Below are positions 42,743 through 51,779 of a stretch of 64,000 bases of DNA, in pieces. Numbering within the stretch: position 1 is the first letter of the stretch; every line of letters starts with the position of its first letter. The notes below the pieces were generated by a model. That model saw only the letters and a list, made by a program, of their open reading frames with translations. It was not told where the DNA came from and searched no databases. A program made the translations under genes and the position numbers. The stretch comes from Pseudomonadota bacterium (GTDB lineage: Bacteria > Pseudomonadota > Alphaproteobacteria > Rhizobiales > Beijerinckiaceae): NCBI GenBank assembly GCA_023386155.1, contig JAEWKH010000017.1, forward strand, positions 19,572-83,571, in the 5' to 3' direction.

Positions 42743-43600
42743 ATGGCGCTTCTTGAAATCGAGAATCTCGTCGTCGAGTTTCAGACCTCCGCCGGCATGT
42801 TCCGGGCGGTCGACGGCGTGTCTCTCAAGGTCGACGAGCGCGAGGTTCTGGCGATCGTCGGCGAATCCGGCTCTGGCAAATCCGTGTCGATGCTCGCCGT
42901 CATGGGCCTTTTGCCATGGACGGCGAAGGTGACGGCCGACAAGATGGCCTTCAATGGCCGTGACCTTCTGACCTTGTCCGATTCCGAGCGCCGCAAGATC
43001 GTCGGCAAGGATATCGCGATGATCTTTCAGGAACCTGTGGCGAGCCTCAACCCATGCTACACGGTGGGCTTCCAGATCGAGGAGGTGCTGCGCTTCCACC
43101 TCGGCCTCGGACGGGCGCAGCGGCGCGCGCGCGCCATCGAGCTTCTGACCGCGGTCGGGATTCCCAACCCCGCCGAGCGCCTGGACTCGTTCCCGCATCA
43201 GATGTCCGGCGGACAATGCCAGCGCGTGATGATCGCCATGGCCATCGCCTGCAATCCGAAGCTGTTGATCGCCGACGAACCGACCACTGCCCTCGACGTT
43301 ACGATCCAGAAGCAGATCCTTGACCTTCTCATGAAGCTCCAGATCGAGCACGGGATGGGCATGATCATGATCACTCACAACATGGGCGTCGTCGCAGAGA
43401 CGGCCGACCGGGTCGTGGTTCAATACAAGGGCCGCAAGATGGAAGAGGCTGACGTCCTCTCGCTGTTCGAGAATCCGCGCAGCAACTACACCAAAGCCCT
43501 CCTGGCCGCATTGCCCGACAACGCAACAGGAGACCGCCTGCCCACCATCGCCGATTATTTCAAGGACGGAAGTGAGATTGCCGGAGCGGCCGTATCATGA
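42743..43600 (+). CDS. dppD: Dipeptide ABC transporter ATPase DppD
   Basis: 285-residue ATPase. Walker A GESGSGKSV, Q-loop FQEPVASLNPC, signature MSGGQCQRVMIAMA (SGGxxQR), Walker B LLIADEPTTALDVT. The C-terminal oligopeptide-specific tail (NPRSNYTKALLAALP) is short. It starts at ATG 42743, directly after dppC; the open frame further upstream lies inside dppC and is not used. Works with DppF. Confidence 0.93.
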   Translation: MALLEIENLVVEFQTSAGMFRAVDGVSLKVDEREVLAIVGESGSGKSVSMLAVMGLLPWTAKVTADKMAFNGRDLLTLSDSERRKIVGKDIAMIFQEPVASLNPCYTVGFQIEEVLRFHLGLGRAQRRARAIELLTAVGIPNPAERLDSFPHQMSGGQCQRVMIAMAIACNPKLLIADEPTTALDVTIQKQILDLLMKLQIEHGMGMIMITHNMGVVAETADRVVVQYKGRKMEEADVLSLFENPRSNYTKALLAALPDNATGDRLPTIADYFKDGSEIAGAAVS

Positions 43601-44424
43601 GTGTTATTCTCGAAGCCCGGAATATTGTCCGGGATTATCATACGCCTGGGAGCCTCTTCTCAAAGGGAAGGACCGTCCACGCAGTTAAAGGCGTGAGCTT
43701 CACGGTCGAGAAGGGAAAAACCCTTGCTATCGTCGGCGAGAGCGGCTGCGGCAAGTCCACGCTTGCACGCATTCTCACGTTGATCGACCCGGCGACTTCC
43801 GGCGATCTCCTCATCCAAGGGCGCAAGGTCGACATCGCAAAGGGAGATCTAACGAAGGATCTGCGTCGCGAAGTGCAGATCGTGTTCCAGAATCCCTATG
43901 GCTCGCTCAACCCTCGCCAGAAGATTGGAGACGTGCTGGCCGCACCGCTGGTGATTCACGGCAATGTACCGGCGGACGAGCGGCGTGACCGCGCCATGGC
44001 CATGCTTAAGAAGGTCGGTCTCAGCGAAGAGCATTTCAACCGGTATCCGCACATGTTCTCCGGTGGTCAGCGCCAGCGCATCGCGATTGCACGCGCTCTG
44101 ATGCTCAATCCGAGCCTGCTCGTCCTCGATGAGCCGGTTTCGGCGCTCGATCTTTCGGTTCAGGCGCAAGTCCTGAATCTGCTGGCGGATCTACAGGACG
44201 AGTTCAATCTCACCTATGTCTTCATCAGCCACGACCTGTCGGTGGTTCGCTACATCGCCGATGAGGTGATGGTGATGTATTTCGGCGAAGCGGTCGAATA
44301 CGGCACCCGCGACGAGGTGTTCTCCGATCCGAAGCACGACTACACCAAGACCCTCTTCGCGGCGACGCCGCGCGCAGACCCCGCGAGCATCAAGGCACGG
44401 CTGGCGCGCAAGAAGGCTGCCTGA
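43597..44424 (+). CDS. dppF: Dipeptide ABC transporter ATPase DppF
   Basis: 275-residue second ATPase of the transporter. N-terminal LEARNIVRDYHTPGSLFSKGRTVHAVKGVSF is typical of DppF/OppF. Walker A GESGCGKST, Q-loop FQNPYGSLNPRQ, signature FSGGQRQRIAIARAL, Walker B LLVLDEPVSALDLSVQ. ATGA overlap with dppD. Last gene of the operon; the convergent AI-2E-family gene ends eight bases further on. Confidence 0.93.
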   Translation: MSVILEARNIVRDYHTPGSLFSKGRTVHAVKGVSFTVEKGKTLAIVGESGCGKSTLARILTLIDPATSGDLLIQGRKVDIAKGDLTKDLRREVQIVFQNPYGSLNPRQKIGDVLAAPLVIHGNVPADERRDRAMAMLKKVGLSEEHFNRYPHMFSGGQRQRIAIARALMLNPSLLVLDEPVSALDLSVQAQVLNLLADLQDEFNLTYVFISHDLSVVRYIADEVMVMYFGEAVEYGTRDEVFSDPKHDYTKTLFAATPRADPASIKARLARKKAA

Positions 44425-44432
44425 GAGGGCGT

Positions 44433-46454
44433 TCAGGCCGGCAACGGCAGTCGCTTGGCTGCCGCTGCCTCCTCGACTGCCGGAGTGTTGGCCGGCTCGG
44501 GCAGCTTCTCCTCGCCGGTCGCCACCTTCAGGCACTGCACGACCGCATCCCGCAGGGACGAGACATAATAATTGGCGCCGAGCGTAGCGCGCATCGTCTC
44601 GCTTTTCAGAACTGCATCCTCGGCAGGCCAGAGACCGACGAGGGTCGGCGCCTTTGCCTTCTGCTTGAGCCGCCGCAGCAGGTAGCGCAGATGCGCCGGC
44701 GTGCCGCTGATCTCAAGGTAGCTGATGCAAACCATCTGAACGCTCGTCATGTCGAGATTGAAGATTTCCCGGCGCGACACGGCCGAATGCGGGACGACGC
44801 GGGTGCCGAGTCCATGCTTGTTCAGAAGCTGCGCCAGCATTTCCGATGCCGCTTCGTCCAGGGGGCCACGACCGGCGACGCACAGGATCGCCCCTTCCGC
44901 TCTCCACGTTTCGGGGATGTTGCCTGCCTCCGGCATCGGCTGGGCTATCGCCGGTTCCTTGTTGGCGGGTTTCTCGCTCGCAGGGGCCGCGACGGGCTCA
45001 TCCTCGGTCTCCTGCGGGTGAGGTTCCACGTCATCATGGGGACCGAGATCCTGCACCAGGGCCCGGATCACATCCTTGACCTGTTCGAGCTGGCGCTGGG
45101 TGAGGACGCCACGCGTCGCATCATTGGCGGCGAGCTGAAGCCCTCTGAGGGCGACTTCGTCATAGTAGGACGTCAGCGAACGCTCCTTCAGCAGAAGTTC
45201 CGCCGAATCCAGAGCCTCGTCGGGGTCGCCGGCCAGCATGCGCTGGTAGAGGTTTTCGGCTGGAGTCAGGGCGGGCCTGTCGCCGAGAAGAACGTCGAGG
45301 AACTCCAGACGCTCCACATGCCGGCCCAGCACCACGAGGCAGAGGGTCAGGGGCGTGGCGATGAGAAGGCCCACGGGCCCCCAGAGCCAAGTCCAGAAGA
45401 TCGCCGAGATGACAACCGAGAAGGGCGAGAGTCCCGTGCTCTGGCCGTAGACGATCGGCTCGACCACATGGCCCATGAGGGGTTCTCCGATCAGGAAAAG
45501 CGCCAGGGTCATGAGCGCCATGGACCAGCCGGGATCGACGGCAGCGGCCAGCAGAATCGGCGGCAGGGCGGCGAGGAACGAGCCGATATAGGGCACGAAG
45601 CGCATCAGCGCGGCGAACACGCCCCACAGGATCGGGCTCGGCACGCCGATTGCCCAGAGTCCGAGGGCCGTGACGACACCAAAGGAGGCATTCAGCGCGA
45701 GTTGGGTCAGGAAGTACCGGCTCAGTCGGCGCGCAGCGTCGTCCATGGCCACCGTGGTGCGATGGAGGTCGCTTGCCCCGAACAGGCGGATCATCCGGTC
45801 CCGCAAGTCTTCCCGCTGCATGAGGATGAAGATGAGCACCACGAAGACAATGCCCATGGTGGCGAGCGGCTCGAGGACCGGCAGCAGCACGTCCCGGGCC
45901 ATCTGGATCGGCGTCGGTTCCGGCTCGTGAACTTCGACCGGCAGCGGCCCGCTCTCCTCCGCGGCCGAGGGAGCCGGCGCGGCAGGGGCCGCCGGCGCCG
46001 ATGCCTGATCCGGCGGAGGCTCCGCGACGGCCCGGTCGAAGCGGCGGCCGAAATCCTTCAGGAGGCCGGGCAGCTTCCCGAGTGTCCCCTCACGCAGGGA
46101 CCCGATCTTTGTCTCGATGGTGGTCTGATAACGCGGCAGGTCGCTCGCCAGCCCTGCCAGCTGGAAGCCGATGACCGCGCCAAGGGAGACGATGATTCCA
46201 AGGGCCACGAGCACCGCGATGATGACGGAGGGCACCCGGCCGAGGCGCCACCGGCGCAACACCTCGACGAAGGGGGCCAGCACGAAAGCCAGGAGGATCG
46301 CCATCACGACAGGAAGGAAGACGTCCTGGCCCACATAGAGGCCGGCCAGCACCACGACCCCCACCGCCAGGGTCATGAGCCCGGAGAGGCCGGGAACGCC
46401 CGGAGGCTCGATTTCGGTCTCCGTGGGAGGCATGGATGGGGGGCCAGGACGCAT
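44433..46454 (-). CDS. AI-2E/PerM-family membrane protein with long cytosolic C-terminal domain
   Basis: 673 residues, about twice the usual 350-380. The N-terminal part has the AI-2E exporter topology: hydrophobic pair (LMTLAVGVVVLAGLYV, VMAILLAFVLAPFVEVLRR), a long loop with a Pro/Ala-rich stretch (residues about 145-180), and then the family region RFVPYIGSFLAALPPILLAA and LIGEPLMGHVVEPIVYGQSTGLSP. From about residue 395 a soluble extension follows: helices (ALTPAENLYQRMLAGDPDEALD), an acidic linker, and a Rossmann-like alpha/beta unit (AILCVAGRGPLDEAASEMLAQLL, VQMVCISYLEISGTPAHLR, TLVGLWPAED). Family members export signals or act as Na+/H+ antiporters; the role of the extension is unknown. 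Convergent with dppF. Confidence 0.85.
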   Translation of the reverse strand: MRPGPPSMPPTETEIEPPGVPGLSGLMTLAVGVVVLAGLYVGQDVFLPVVMAILLAFVLAPFVEVLRRWRLGRVPSVIIAVLVALGIIVSLGAVIGFQLAGLASDLPRYQTTIETKIGSLREGTLGKLPGLLKDFGRRFDRAVAEPPPDQASAPAAPAAPAPSAAEESGPLPVEVHEPEPTPIQMARDVLLPVLEPLATMGIVFVVLIFILMQREDLRDRMIRLFGASDLHRTTVAMDDAARRLSRYFLTQLALNASFGVVTALGLWAIGVPSPILWGVFAALMRFVPYIGSFLAALPPILLAAAVDPGWSMALMTLALFLIGEPLMGHVVEPIVYGQSTGLSPFSVVISAIFWTWLWGPVGLLIATPLTLCLVVLGRHVERLEFLDVLLGDRPALTPAENLYQRMLAGDPDEALDSAELLLKERSLTSYYDEVALRGLQLAANDATRGVLTQRQLEQVKDVIRALVQDLGPHDDVEPHPQETEDEPVAAPASEKPANKEPAIAQPMPEAGNIPETWRAEGAILCVAGRGPLDEAASEMLAQLLNKHGLGTRVVPHSAVSRREIFNLDMTSVQMVCISYLEISGTPAHLRYLLRRLKQKAKAPTLVGLWPAEDAVLKSETMRATLGANYYVSSLRDAVVQCLKVATGEEKLPEPANTPAVEEAAAAKRLPLPA

Positions 46455-46642
46455 TCAGGGGATCTCTGCTGGACCGCGAGACGCTCTCGCCGACCTGCAA
46501 ACAACGCCCCGGACGCCCAAACGATCCTTGAGCGTGGCAATTGGTTCCGCCTCCCGGGAAGAACTGGGACCTTTTGCCATCTGCAAGGCCTCGGCTCCGA
46601 TCCCAATTTCACACCTGTCCCACGACCCAGACCTCGACCTTC

Positions 46643-47410
46643 ATGCCGCTCACCAGACGTAATCTCCTGATCGGTGCAGCCCTTGCTGCCTCTTCGACCG
46701 CCCACGCCCAACAGGACAACCCGAACGCAATGCCCGTCAGCGCCCAACGGAACAGCTTCAAGAGCGGGGGCAAGGCCATTGCCGTCGAAACCTTTCAGGC
46801 GACAGGCTCCGCACCCCGTCCGGCGGTCCTCATGCTGCACGGCGCGGACGGCCTGGGCTACAACACGCAATACCGCGAGGGCGCCCGCACCGTGGCGGCG
46901 GCCGGCTACCAGGTCCACCTCGTCCATTATCTCGACCGCACCGGAGAGCGCCGTGCTTCCTTCGGGACCCTGTTCCAGAACTTCATGCCCTGGATGGGCA
47001 CGGTGCAGGATGCGCTCGCCTTCGCGTTGGACCATCCCGGCGCCGCCTCGCATCGCGTCGGCATCATCGGCATCTCGCTAGGCGCAGCGCTGGGCCTTGC
47101 GGTCGCCAGCGCGGATCCGCGCGTGAAAGCGCTGGTGACTTACTTTGGGCCGCTGCCGCAGGGCGCAATCGCCTCCACGTCCAGGCTGCCGCCGACCCTG
47201 GTCCTGCACGGCTCGGCCGACCCCGTCGTGCCGGTGGCGAACGCCTATGCGGTCGAGGCGCTGCTGCGCCGGCAGAACGTGCCGCATGAAATCAAGGTCT
47301 ATCCGGGACAGGGTCACGGCTTCAAGGGAGCCGCGGAGGCCGATGCGACGGCCCGGTCCCTGGCCTTCCTGCGGCGTCATCTTGCGGAGGCTCTTCCCGT
47401 CGGCGGATGA
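46643..47410 (+). CDS. Tat-exported alpha/beta hydrolase (dienelactone hydrolase family)
   Basis: 255 residues. The N-terminus LTRRNLLIGAALAASSTAHAQ is a twin-arginine signal with an AHA-Q cleavage site, so the enzyme should be periplasmic. The body is a DLH-type alpha/beta hydrolase: PAVLMLHGADG (oxyanion), nucleophile in GIIGISLGAALG (Ser at about residue 142, where true dienelactone hydrolase has Cys), Asp in LHGSADPVVP and His in GQGHGFKG (about residue 224). Substrate unknown; an ester or peptide-like bond is likely. It is divergent from the AI-2E gene and 42 bases before the dipeptidase gene. Confidence 0.87.
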   Translation: MPLTRRNLLIGAALAASSTAHAQQDNPNAMPVSAQRNSFKSGGKAIAVETFQATGSAPRPAVLMLHGADGLGYNTQYREGARTVAAAGYQVHLVHYLDRTGERRASFGTLFQNFMPWMGTVQDALAFALDHPGAASHRVGIIGISLGAALGLAVASADPRVKALVTYFGPLPQGAIASTSRLPPTLVLHGSADPVVPVANAYAVEALLRRQNVPHEIKVYPGQGHGFKGAAEADATARSLAFLRRHLAEALPVGG

Positions 47411-47452
47411 GACGACTAAGACTACGCCATTCATTTAAAGGCAAGATCGATC

Positions 47453-49531
47453 ATGACGGCTTCAGACACGGCTCCCGCAGGCAATCCCCTCCTTGCTCCC
47501 TGGACCGCTCCGTTCGGTCTGCCGCCCTTCGAGAGCATCGCGCCGGAGCACTACAAACCAGCCTTCGACGCAGCGCTGGCCGAGCAGCGGGCGCAGATCG
47601 CAACCATTGCCGAAATTCCTGACGCACCGACCTTCGCCAACACCATCGAAGCTCTGGAGACGAGCGGTCAGACGCTGAAGAAGGTCGGCGGCGTGTTCTT
47701 CAATCTCGCCGGCTCGCATACCAACGATGCGATCCAGGCGGTGGAGCGCGAGATGGCTCCGATTCTCGCCAAGCACCGCAACAGCATCTTCATGAACGAG
47801 GCGCTCTACAAGCGCGTGGCCGCGCTCTACGAGAAGCGCGACAGCCTCGGCCTCACCCCTGAGCAGGCCCGCGTCCTCGACCGCTATCACACCATTTTCG
47901 TGCGCGCCGGCGCGAGGCTCGGGCCGGACGAGAAGAAGCGCCTCGCCGCCATCACCGAGAGGCTCGCGAGCCTGGGCACGCAGTTCTCGCAGAATGTTCT
48001 GGCCGACGAGAGATCCTATCAGCTCGTGCTCGACGGGGAGGCCGATCTTGAAGGCCTTCCCTCCTTCCTGCGCGAAGCGGCCGCGCAAGCCGCGGAAGAA
48101 CGGGGGCTGAAGGGCAAATATGTCATTACCCTATCGCGCTCCAGCATCGAGCCCTTCCTCCAGTTCTCCAAGCGGCGCGATCTGCGCGAGCAGGCCTTCA
48201 AGGCATGGGCCGCTCGCGGCGACAACGGCGATGCCACCGACAACAAGGCGATCATCGCCGAGATGGCGGCCTTGCGTGCGGAGCGCGCGAAACTTCTCGG
48301 CTACGAGACGTTTTCGGACTTCAAGCTCGCCGACACGATGGCCAAGACGCCGGAGAACGTGGAGAAGCTCCTGAACGACGTCTGGACGCCGGCGATCGCC
48401 CGGGCCACGGAGGAGCGGGACGATCTGCAGGCTCAGGCGCAGTCCATCGGCGACAACATCGTCATCGAGCCGTGGGATTGGCGCTATTACGCCGATCAGG
48501 TCCGGACGACCCGCCACAATCTCGACGAGGCGTCCATCAAGCCCTACTTCCAGCTCGACCGGATCATCGAGGCGTCCTTCGAGACGGCGCACCGGCTCTT
48601 CGGCCTCAGCTTCAAGGAACTGAAGGACTTTCCGCGCTATCATCCCGACATCCGCGCCTGGCAGGTCACGGATGCCGACGGCAACCATATCGGCACCTTC
48701 ATCGGTGATTATTTCGCACGCCCGTCCAAGCGCAGCGGCGCATGGATGAGCCCCTTCCGCTCCCAGGAAAGGCTTACCGGCGACATCCGCCCGGTCATCG
48801 TCAACGTGATGAACTTCTCCAAGGGGGCTCCGGGAGAGCCGTCCCTTCTGAGCTTCGACGATGCCAGGACGCTGTTTCACGAATTCGGCCACGCCTTGCA
48901 TGGCCTTCTCTCGAACGTGACTTATCCGTTGCTTGCGGGCACTGCGGTGTCGACGGACTTCGTGGAACTTCCTTCGCAGCTCTACGAGCATTGGCTGTCG
49001 CAGCCGGACGTCCTGCGCCGCTATGCGACCCATTACCGGACCGGGGAGCCGATTCCGGAAGAATTGCTCGAGCGCCTGATGGCCGCGCGCAACTTCAACC
49101 AGGGCTTCGCGACCGTGGAGTATCTCGCATCCGCCTTCGTCGACCTGGCGCTTCACCGCCGCAAGGACCCGGGCAGCCTCGACGTGTCGGCCTTTGAGAA
49201 GGAAGTCCTGCAGGAGATCGGCATGCCGCGCGAGATCATCATGCGCCACCGCACGCCGCATTTCACCCATGTGTTCTCAGGCGACGGCTATTCGTCAGGC
49301 TATTACAGCTATCTCTGGTCCGAGGTGCTGGACGCGGACGCCTTCACGGCCTTCGAGGAGACCGGCGATGTCTTCAACAAGGATCTGGCGAACAACCTGA
49401 AACACTTCATCTATTCCGCCGGCAACCTGAGAGATCCGGTCGAGGCCTATACGTCCTTCCGCGGACGCCTGCCGACCGTGGACGCCCTTCTCGCCAAGCG
49501 TGGATTGGTGTCTGTGGTCGAGGATGCATGA
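47453..49531 (+). CDS. dcp: M3-family peptidyl-dipeptidase (Dcp/oligopeptidase A type)
   Basis: 692-residue zinc metallopeptidase that releases C-terminal dipeptides or cuts short peptides in the cytoplasm (no signal peptide). The zinc site is FHEFGHALHGLLS (HExxH, about residue 476) with the third ligand Glu about 28 residues on in DFVELPSQLYEHW. Other family marks: N-terminal PWTAPFGLPPFESIAPEHYKPA, and late HVFSGDGYSSGYYSYLWSEVLDAD with substrate-binding tyrosines. Ribosome site AAGGCAAG precedes the ATG. Dcp is preferred to PrlC because of the PFGLPPFESI opening. Its place beside the dipeptide transporter fits peptide use. Confidence 0.9.
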   Translation: MTASDTAPAGNPLLAPWTAPFGLPPFESIAPEHYKPAFDAALAEQRAQIATIAEIPDAPTFANTIEALETSGQTLKKVGGVFFNLAGSHTNDAIQAVEREMAPILAKHRNSIFMNEALYKRVAALYEKRDSLGLTPEQARVLDRYHTIFVRAGARLGPDEKKRLAAITERLASLGTQFSQNVLADERSYQLVLDGEADLEGLPSFLREAAAQAAEERGLKGKYVITLSRSSIEPFLQFSKRRDLREQAFKAWAARGDNGDATDNKAIIAEMAALRAERAKLLGYETFSDFKLADTMAKTPENVEKLLNDVWTPAIARATEERDDLQAQAQSIGDNIVIEPWDWRYYADQVRTTRHNLDEASIKPYFQLDRIIEASFETAHRLFGLSFKELKDFPRYHPDIRAWQVTDADGNHIGTFIGDYFARPSKRSGAWMSPFRSQERLTGDIRPVIVNVMNFSKGAPGEPSLLSFDDARTLFHEFGHALHGLLSNVTYPLLAGTAVSTDFVELPSQLYEHWLSQPDVLRRYATHYRTGEPIPEELLERLMAARNFNQGFATVEYLASAFVDLALHRRKDPGSLDVSAFEKEVLQEIGMPREIIMRHRTPHFTHVFSGDGYSSGYYSYLWSEVLDADAFTAFEETGDVFNKDLANNLKHFIYSAGNLRDPVEAYTSFRGRLPTVDALLAKRGLVSVVEDA

Positions 49532-49537
49532 GAAAGC

Positions 49538-49560
49538 TGACGGACCTGCACAGTCCGTCA
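49538..49560. terminator. Hairpin between convergent genes
   Basis: TGACGGAC (49538-49545) and GTCCGTCA (49553-49560) form a perfect eight-base stem seven bases after the dcp stop; the right arm contains the stop of the small minus-strand gene. There is no T-run, so a weak or Rho-assisted terminator. Confidence 0.45.
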
Positions 49561-49734
49561 CGCCGGGCCGGCCGCGAATTCGCGCGACCGCTTCAGCGTA
49601 TAGAAGCGGATCTTGACGATTCGGGACGCCTCCTTGGGAGAGGCCTGAGGCGCAGGGACGGGACGCAAGACGCTCTTCAGGAAAGCTGCTCCCTTAGGAT
49701 CGGTCTCCAGGGCTTTCGCATCGAGCACCGGCAT
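49558..49734 (-). CDS. Small hypothetical protein (58 residues)
   Basis: Not recognised. ATG at 49734 has an excellent ribosome site (GGGAAGG about six bases before it), a good reason to call it a gene; the frame is open upstream to 49800 but without a better start. The product (MPVLDAKALETDPKGAAFLK... ending ...REFAAGPA) is basic with a conserved-looking amphipathic start and a Pro/Ala linker. No membrane segment or signal. It follows galM on the same strand after a gap of 80 bases. Confidence 0.5.
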   Translation of the reverse strand: MPVLDAKALETDPKGAAFLKSVLRPVPAPQASPKEASRIVKIRFYTLKRSREFAAGPA

Positions 49735-49814
49735 GAGCGCCTTCCCTTCTCGTTTTGTCTTTGTTCGGAAACGCAACGCCTGCGAAGAAAACACCTGCAT
49801 TCCGGCGAAGTTCC

Positions 49815-50822
49815 TTAGCCGCGGTGCGCGAACCGTATTTCGCTGACCTGTCGGGAAACCCGGCCGGGCGGCAGGATAGACGATGGAAAATGGGCTTTAT
49901 TGGGGCTGTCGGGAAAGCGCTGCGGCTCCAGGCAGAGTCCGGCGTGCCGCCCATATGAGGCTCCGCCCAAACCTTTGACAGGCATGTCGATGAGGTGCCC
50001 GTCGTAGAATTGGACACCGGGCTCCGTGGTCCACAGCTCCATGGCCAGGCCACTGCGGCGCGAGGCGAGCTTCGCCGCATGGCGAAGCTCGCCATAGGGC
50101 CCGCGCAGAACATAGTTGGTGTCGTAGAGGGTGCGCTGCGTCCCATGGATCGGCCGTGATGCCGTAAAGTCGTAATCAGTGCCCGCCACCGCCATGATCT
50201 CGCCCGTCGGAATGAGATCGGGCCGGGTCGGGGTAATGAAGTCGCCGGCGATCGTCAGCTCGTGGGATGAGATGTCGGGGCTGCCATCGAGATTGAAATA
50301 GCCGTGTGTGGTGAGGTTGACCGGCGTCGGCTTGTCGCTCGTCGCCTCCAGCTCGATCCGGAGGCGCGACGATGGCAGGAGCGCATAGGTGCAGGTCGCC
50401 ACGAGGCGGCCCGGATAGCCCATGTCGCCGTCCTCGGACACAAGGCTCAGGGTCACGCTGGACGGCGTATGATCGACGATGCTCCACAGGCGGGTGCCGA
50501 ACCCCGTCGTTCCGCCGTGCAGCTGATTCTCGCCCTCATTGGCGTCGAGCCGGTAGGTCTCGCCGTTCAGGATGAACCGGGCCTTCCCGATGCGGTTGCC
50601 ATAGCGCCCGACGATGGCGCCGAAATAGGGAGAATGAGCGACATAATCCTCGATGGAGTTGAGCCCGAGGACCACCCGCTGCCGGCCTCCTGCCAATGGC
50701 ACGGTCAGATCCCGCACCACCGCGCCCCAGGTGAGAACCTGCATCGCCATGCCGTCAGGTCCCTGCAAAGAGACCTGCAGCACGTCCTGTCCGTTGAAAG
50801 TACCGAAACGCTCGACGGTCAT
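49815..50822 (-). CDS. galM: Aldose 1-epimerase (mutarotase)
   Basis: 335 residues, beta-sandwich galactose mutarotase family, interconverts alpha and beta anomers of aldoses. Seen: VVGRYGNRIGKARF (NRI substrate motif, about residue 75), QLHGG with active His near residue 100, the catalytic His in NLTTHGYFNLDG (about residue 176) and the catalytic Glu in GLCLEPQRFPDSPN (about residue 300). It starts six bases after the SMP-30 gene stop, so the two form a sugar-oxidation pair: epimerase and lactonase. Confidence 0.92.
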   Translation of the reverse strand: MTVERFGTFNGQDVLQVSLQGPDGMAMQVLTWGAVVRDLTVPLAGGRQRVVLGLNSIEDYVAHSPYFGAIVGRYGNRIGKARFILNGETYRLDANEGENQLHGGTTGFGTRLWSIVDHTPSSVTLSLVSEDGDMGYPGRLVATCTYALLPSSRLRIELEATSDKPTPVNLTTHGYFNLDGSPDISSHELTIAGDFITPTRPDLIPTGEIMAVAGTDYDFTASRPIHGTQRTLYDTNYVLRGPYGELRHAAKLASRRSGLAMELWTTEPGVQFYDGHLIDMPVKGLGGASYGRHAGLCLEPQRFPDSPNKAHFPSSILPPGRVSRQVSEIRFAHRG

Positions 50823-50828
50823 GATCCC

Positions 50829-51707
50829 CTACCCCTCGAAAATGTGAGCCTGCAGGCCGCGGACGCCGGTCTCGACCTTGAAGAGGTGGCCTGCCATGAC
50901 GTCGATATGAGGATCGCGGCCGATGGCGGCCGTGGTGATGTAGAGCGTGGTGAGATCGAGGCCGCCGAAGGCGCATTTCGTCACCTGGGCCGTGGGAACA
51001 GGCACGATGCGCTCCACCGAACCGTCCGGCGCGAAACGGGTGATGCGCGCGGCGCCCCAATGGCAGACCCAGACATAGCCCTCCGCATCGACCGCCATGC
51101 CGTCCGGATGGGCCCAGCCCTCTCCGAAGCGGACGAAGGGTCGCGGCTTGCCGATCCGGCCGTCCTGGGCATCGAGCACATAGACCGTGCAGTCGATCGT
51201 ATCCGTCGCATAGAGCCTCTGCCCATCGGGGCTGAAGGCCGGGCCGTTGGTGACGATGATGCCGGAATGGAACTGGGTCAGCTCCTTGCCGTCCCAGCGC
51301 CAGAAGGCGCCGGAACCCTCCTTTTCCTCGTCGTCCATGGTGCCGAAATAGATGGCGCCGTCAGGCCCCACATGCCCGTCGTTGATGCGGTTGTTGGGCT
51401 TGTCCCTGTCGGGGGACACGATGGGCTGTGTCTCGCCGGTCCTGAGATCGAAGCGTGCAAGCCCCGACTTGAAGCCGGCGACGACCACGTCCTGATCGGG
51501 CGTCAGGGCGATGAAGCCGACCCGCTCGGGCGCGTCGATCCGGAAATGCTCCTTCGTCTCCGGATGATAGCGCCAGATGCCTGGGTTCTTGATATCGACC
51601 CAGAAGAGCGTATTCGAGCGATGGTCCCAGACCGGACCCTCGCCGAGGATGCAGGCGCTCGCCACGGCCACATGGGGCGTTTCCGGATGAACGGCTGGAT
51701 GGGTCAT
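50829..51707 (-). CDS. SMP-30/gluconolactonase-family sugar lactonase
   Basis: 292-residue six-bladed beta-propeller. Metal ligands are visible in LGEGPVWD (Glu, about residue 22), NRINDGHVGPDGAIYFGTMDD (Asn/Asp, about residues 106-125), IVTNGPAFSPDG (Asn, about residue 150) and AHPDGMAVDAEGYVW (Asp, about residue 200). It hydrolyses sugar-acid lactones to acids. It lies between the amidase and galM on the same strand, 72 bases after the amidase stop; the sugar is not determinable (L-arabinono- or gluconolactone are possibilities). Confidence 0.9.
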   Translation of the reverse strand: MTHPAVHPETPHVAVASACILGEGPVWDHRSNTLFWVDIKNPGIWRYHPETKEHFRIDAPERVGFIALTPDQDVVVAGFKSGLARFDLRTGETQPIVSPDRDKPNNRINDGHVGPDGAIYFGTMDDEEKEGSGAFWRWDGKELTQFHSGIIVTNGPAFSPDGQRLYATDTIDCTVYVLDAQDGRIGKPRPFVRFGEGWAHPDGMAVDAEGYVWVCHWGAARITRFAPDGSVERIVPVPTAQVTKCAFGGLDLTTLYITTAAIGRDPHIDVMAGHLFKVETGVRGLQAHIFEG

Positions 51708-51779
51708 GGTGCTCCCCTGTGAGGCAGTTGATGGTTTCCCGCTCCTGCCGGTAACTCCCGCCTGGAGCGATGGGTTCGG

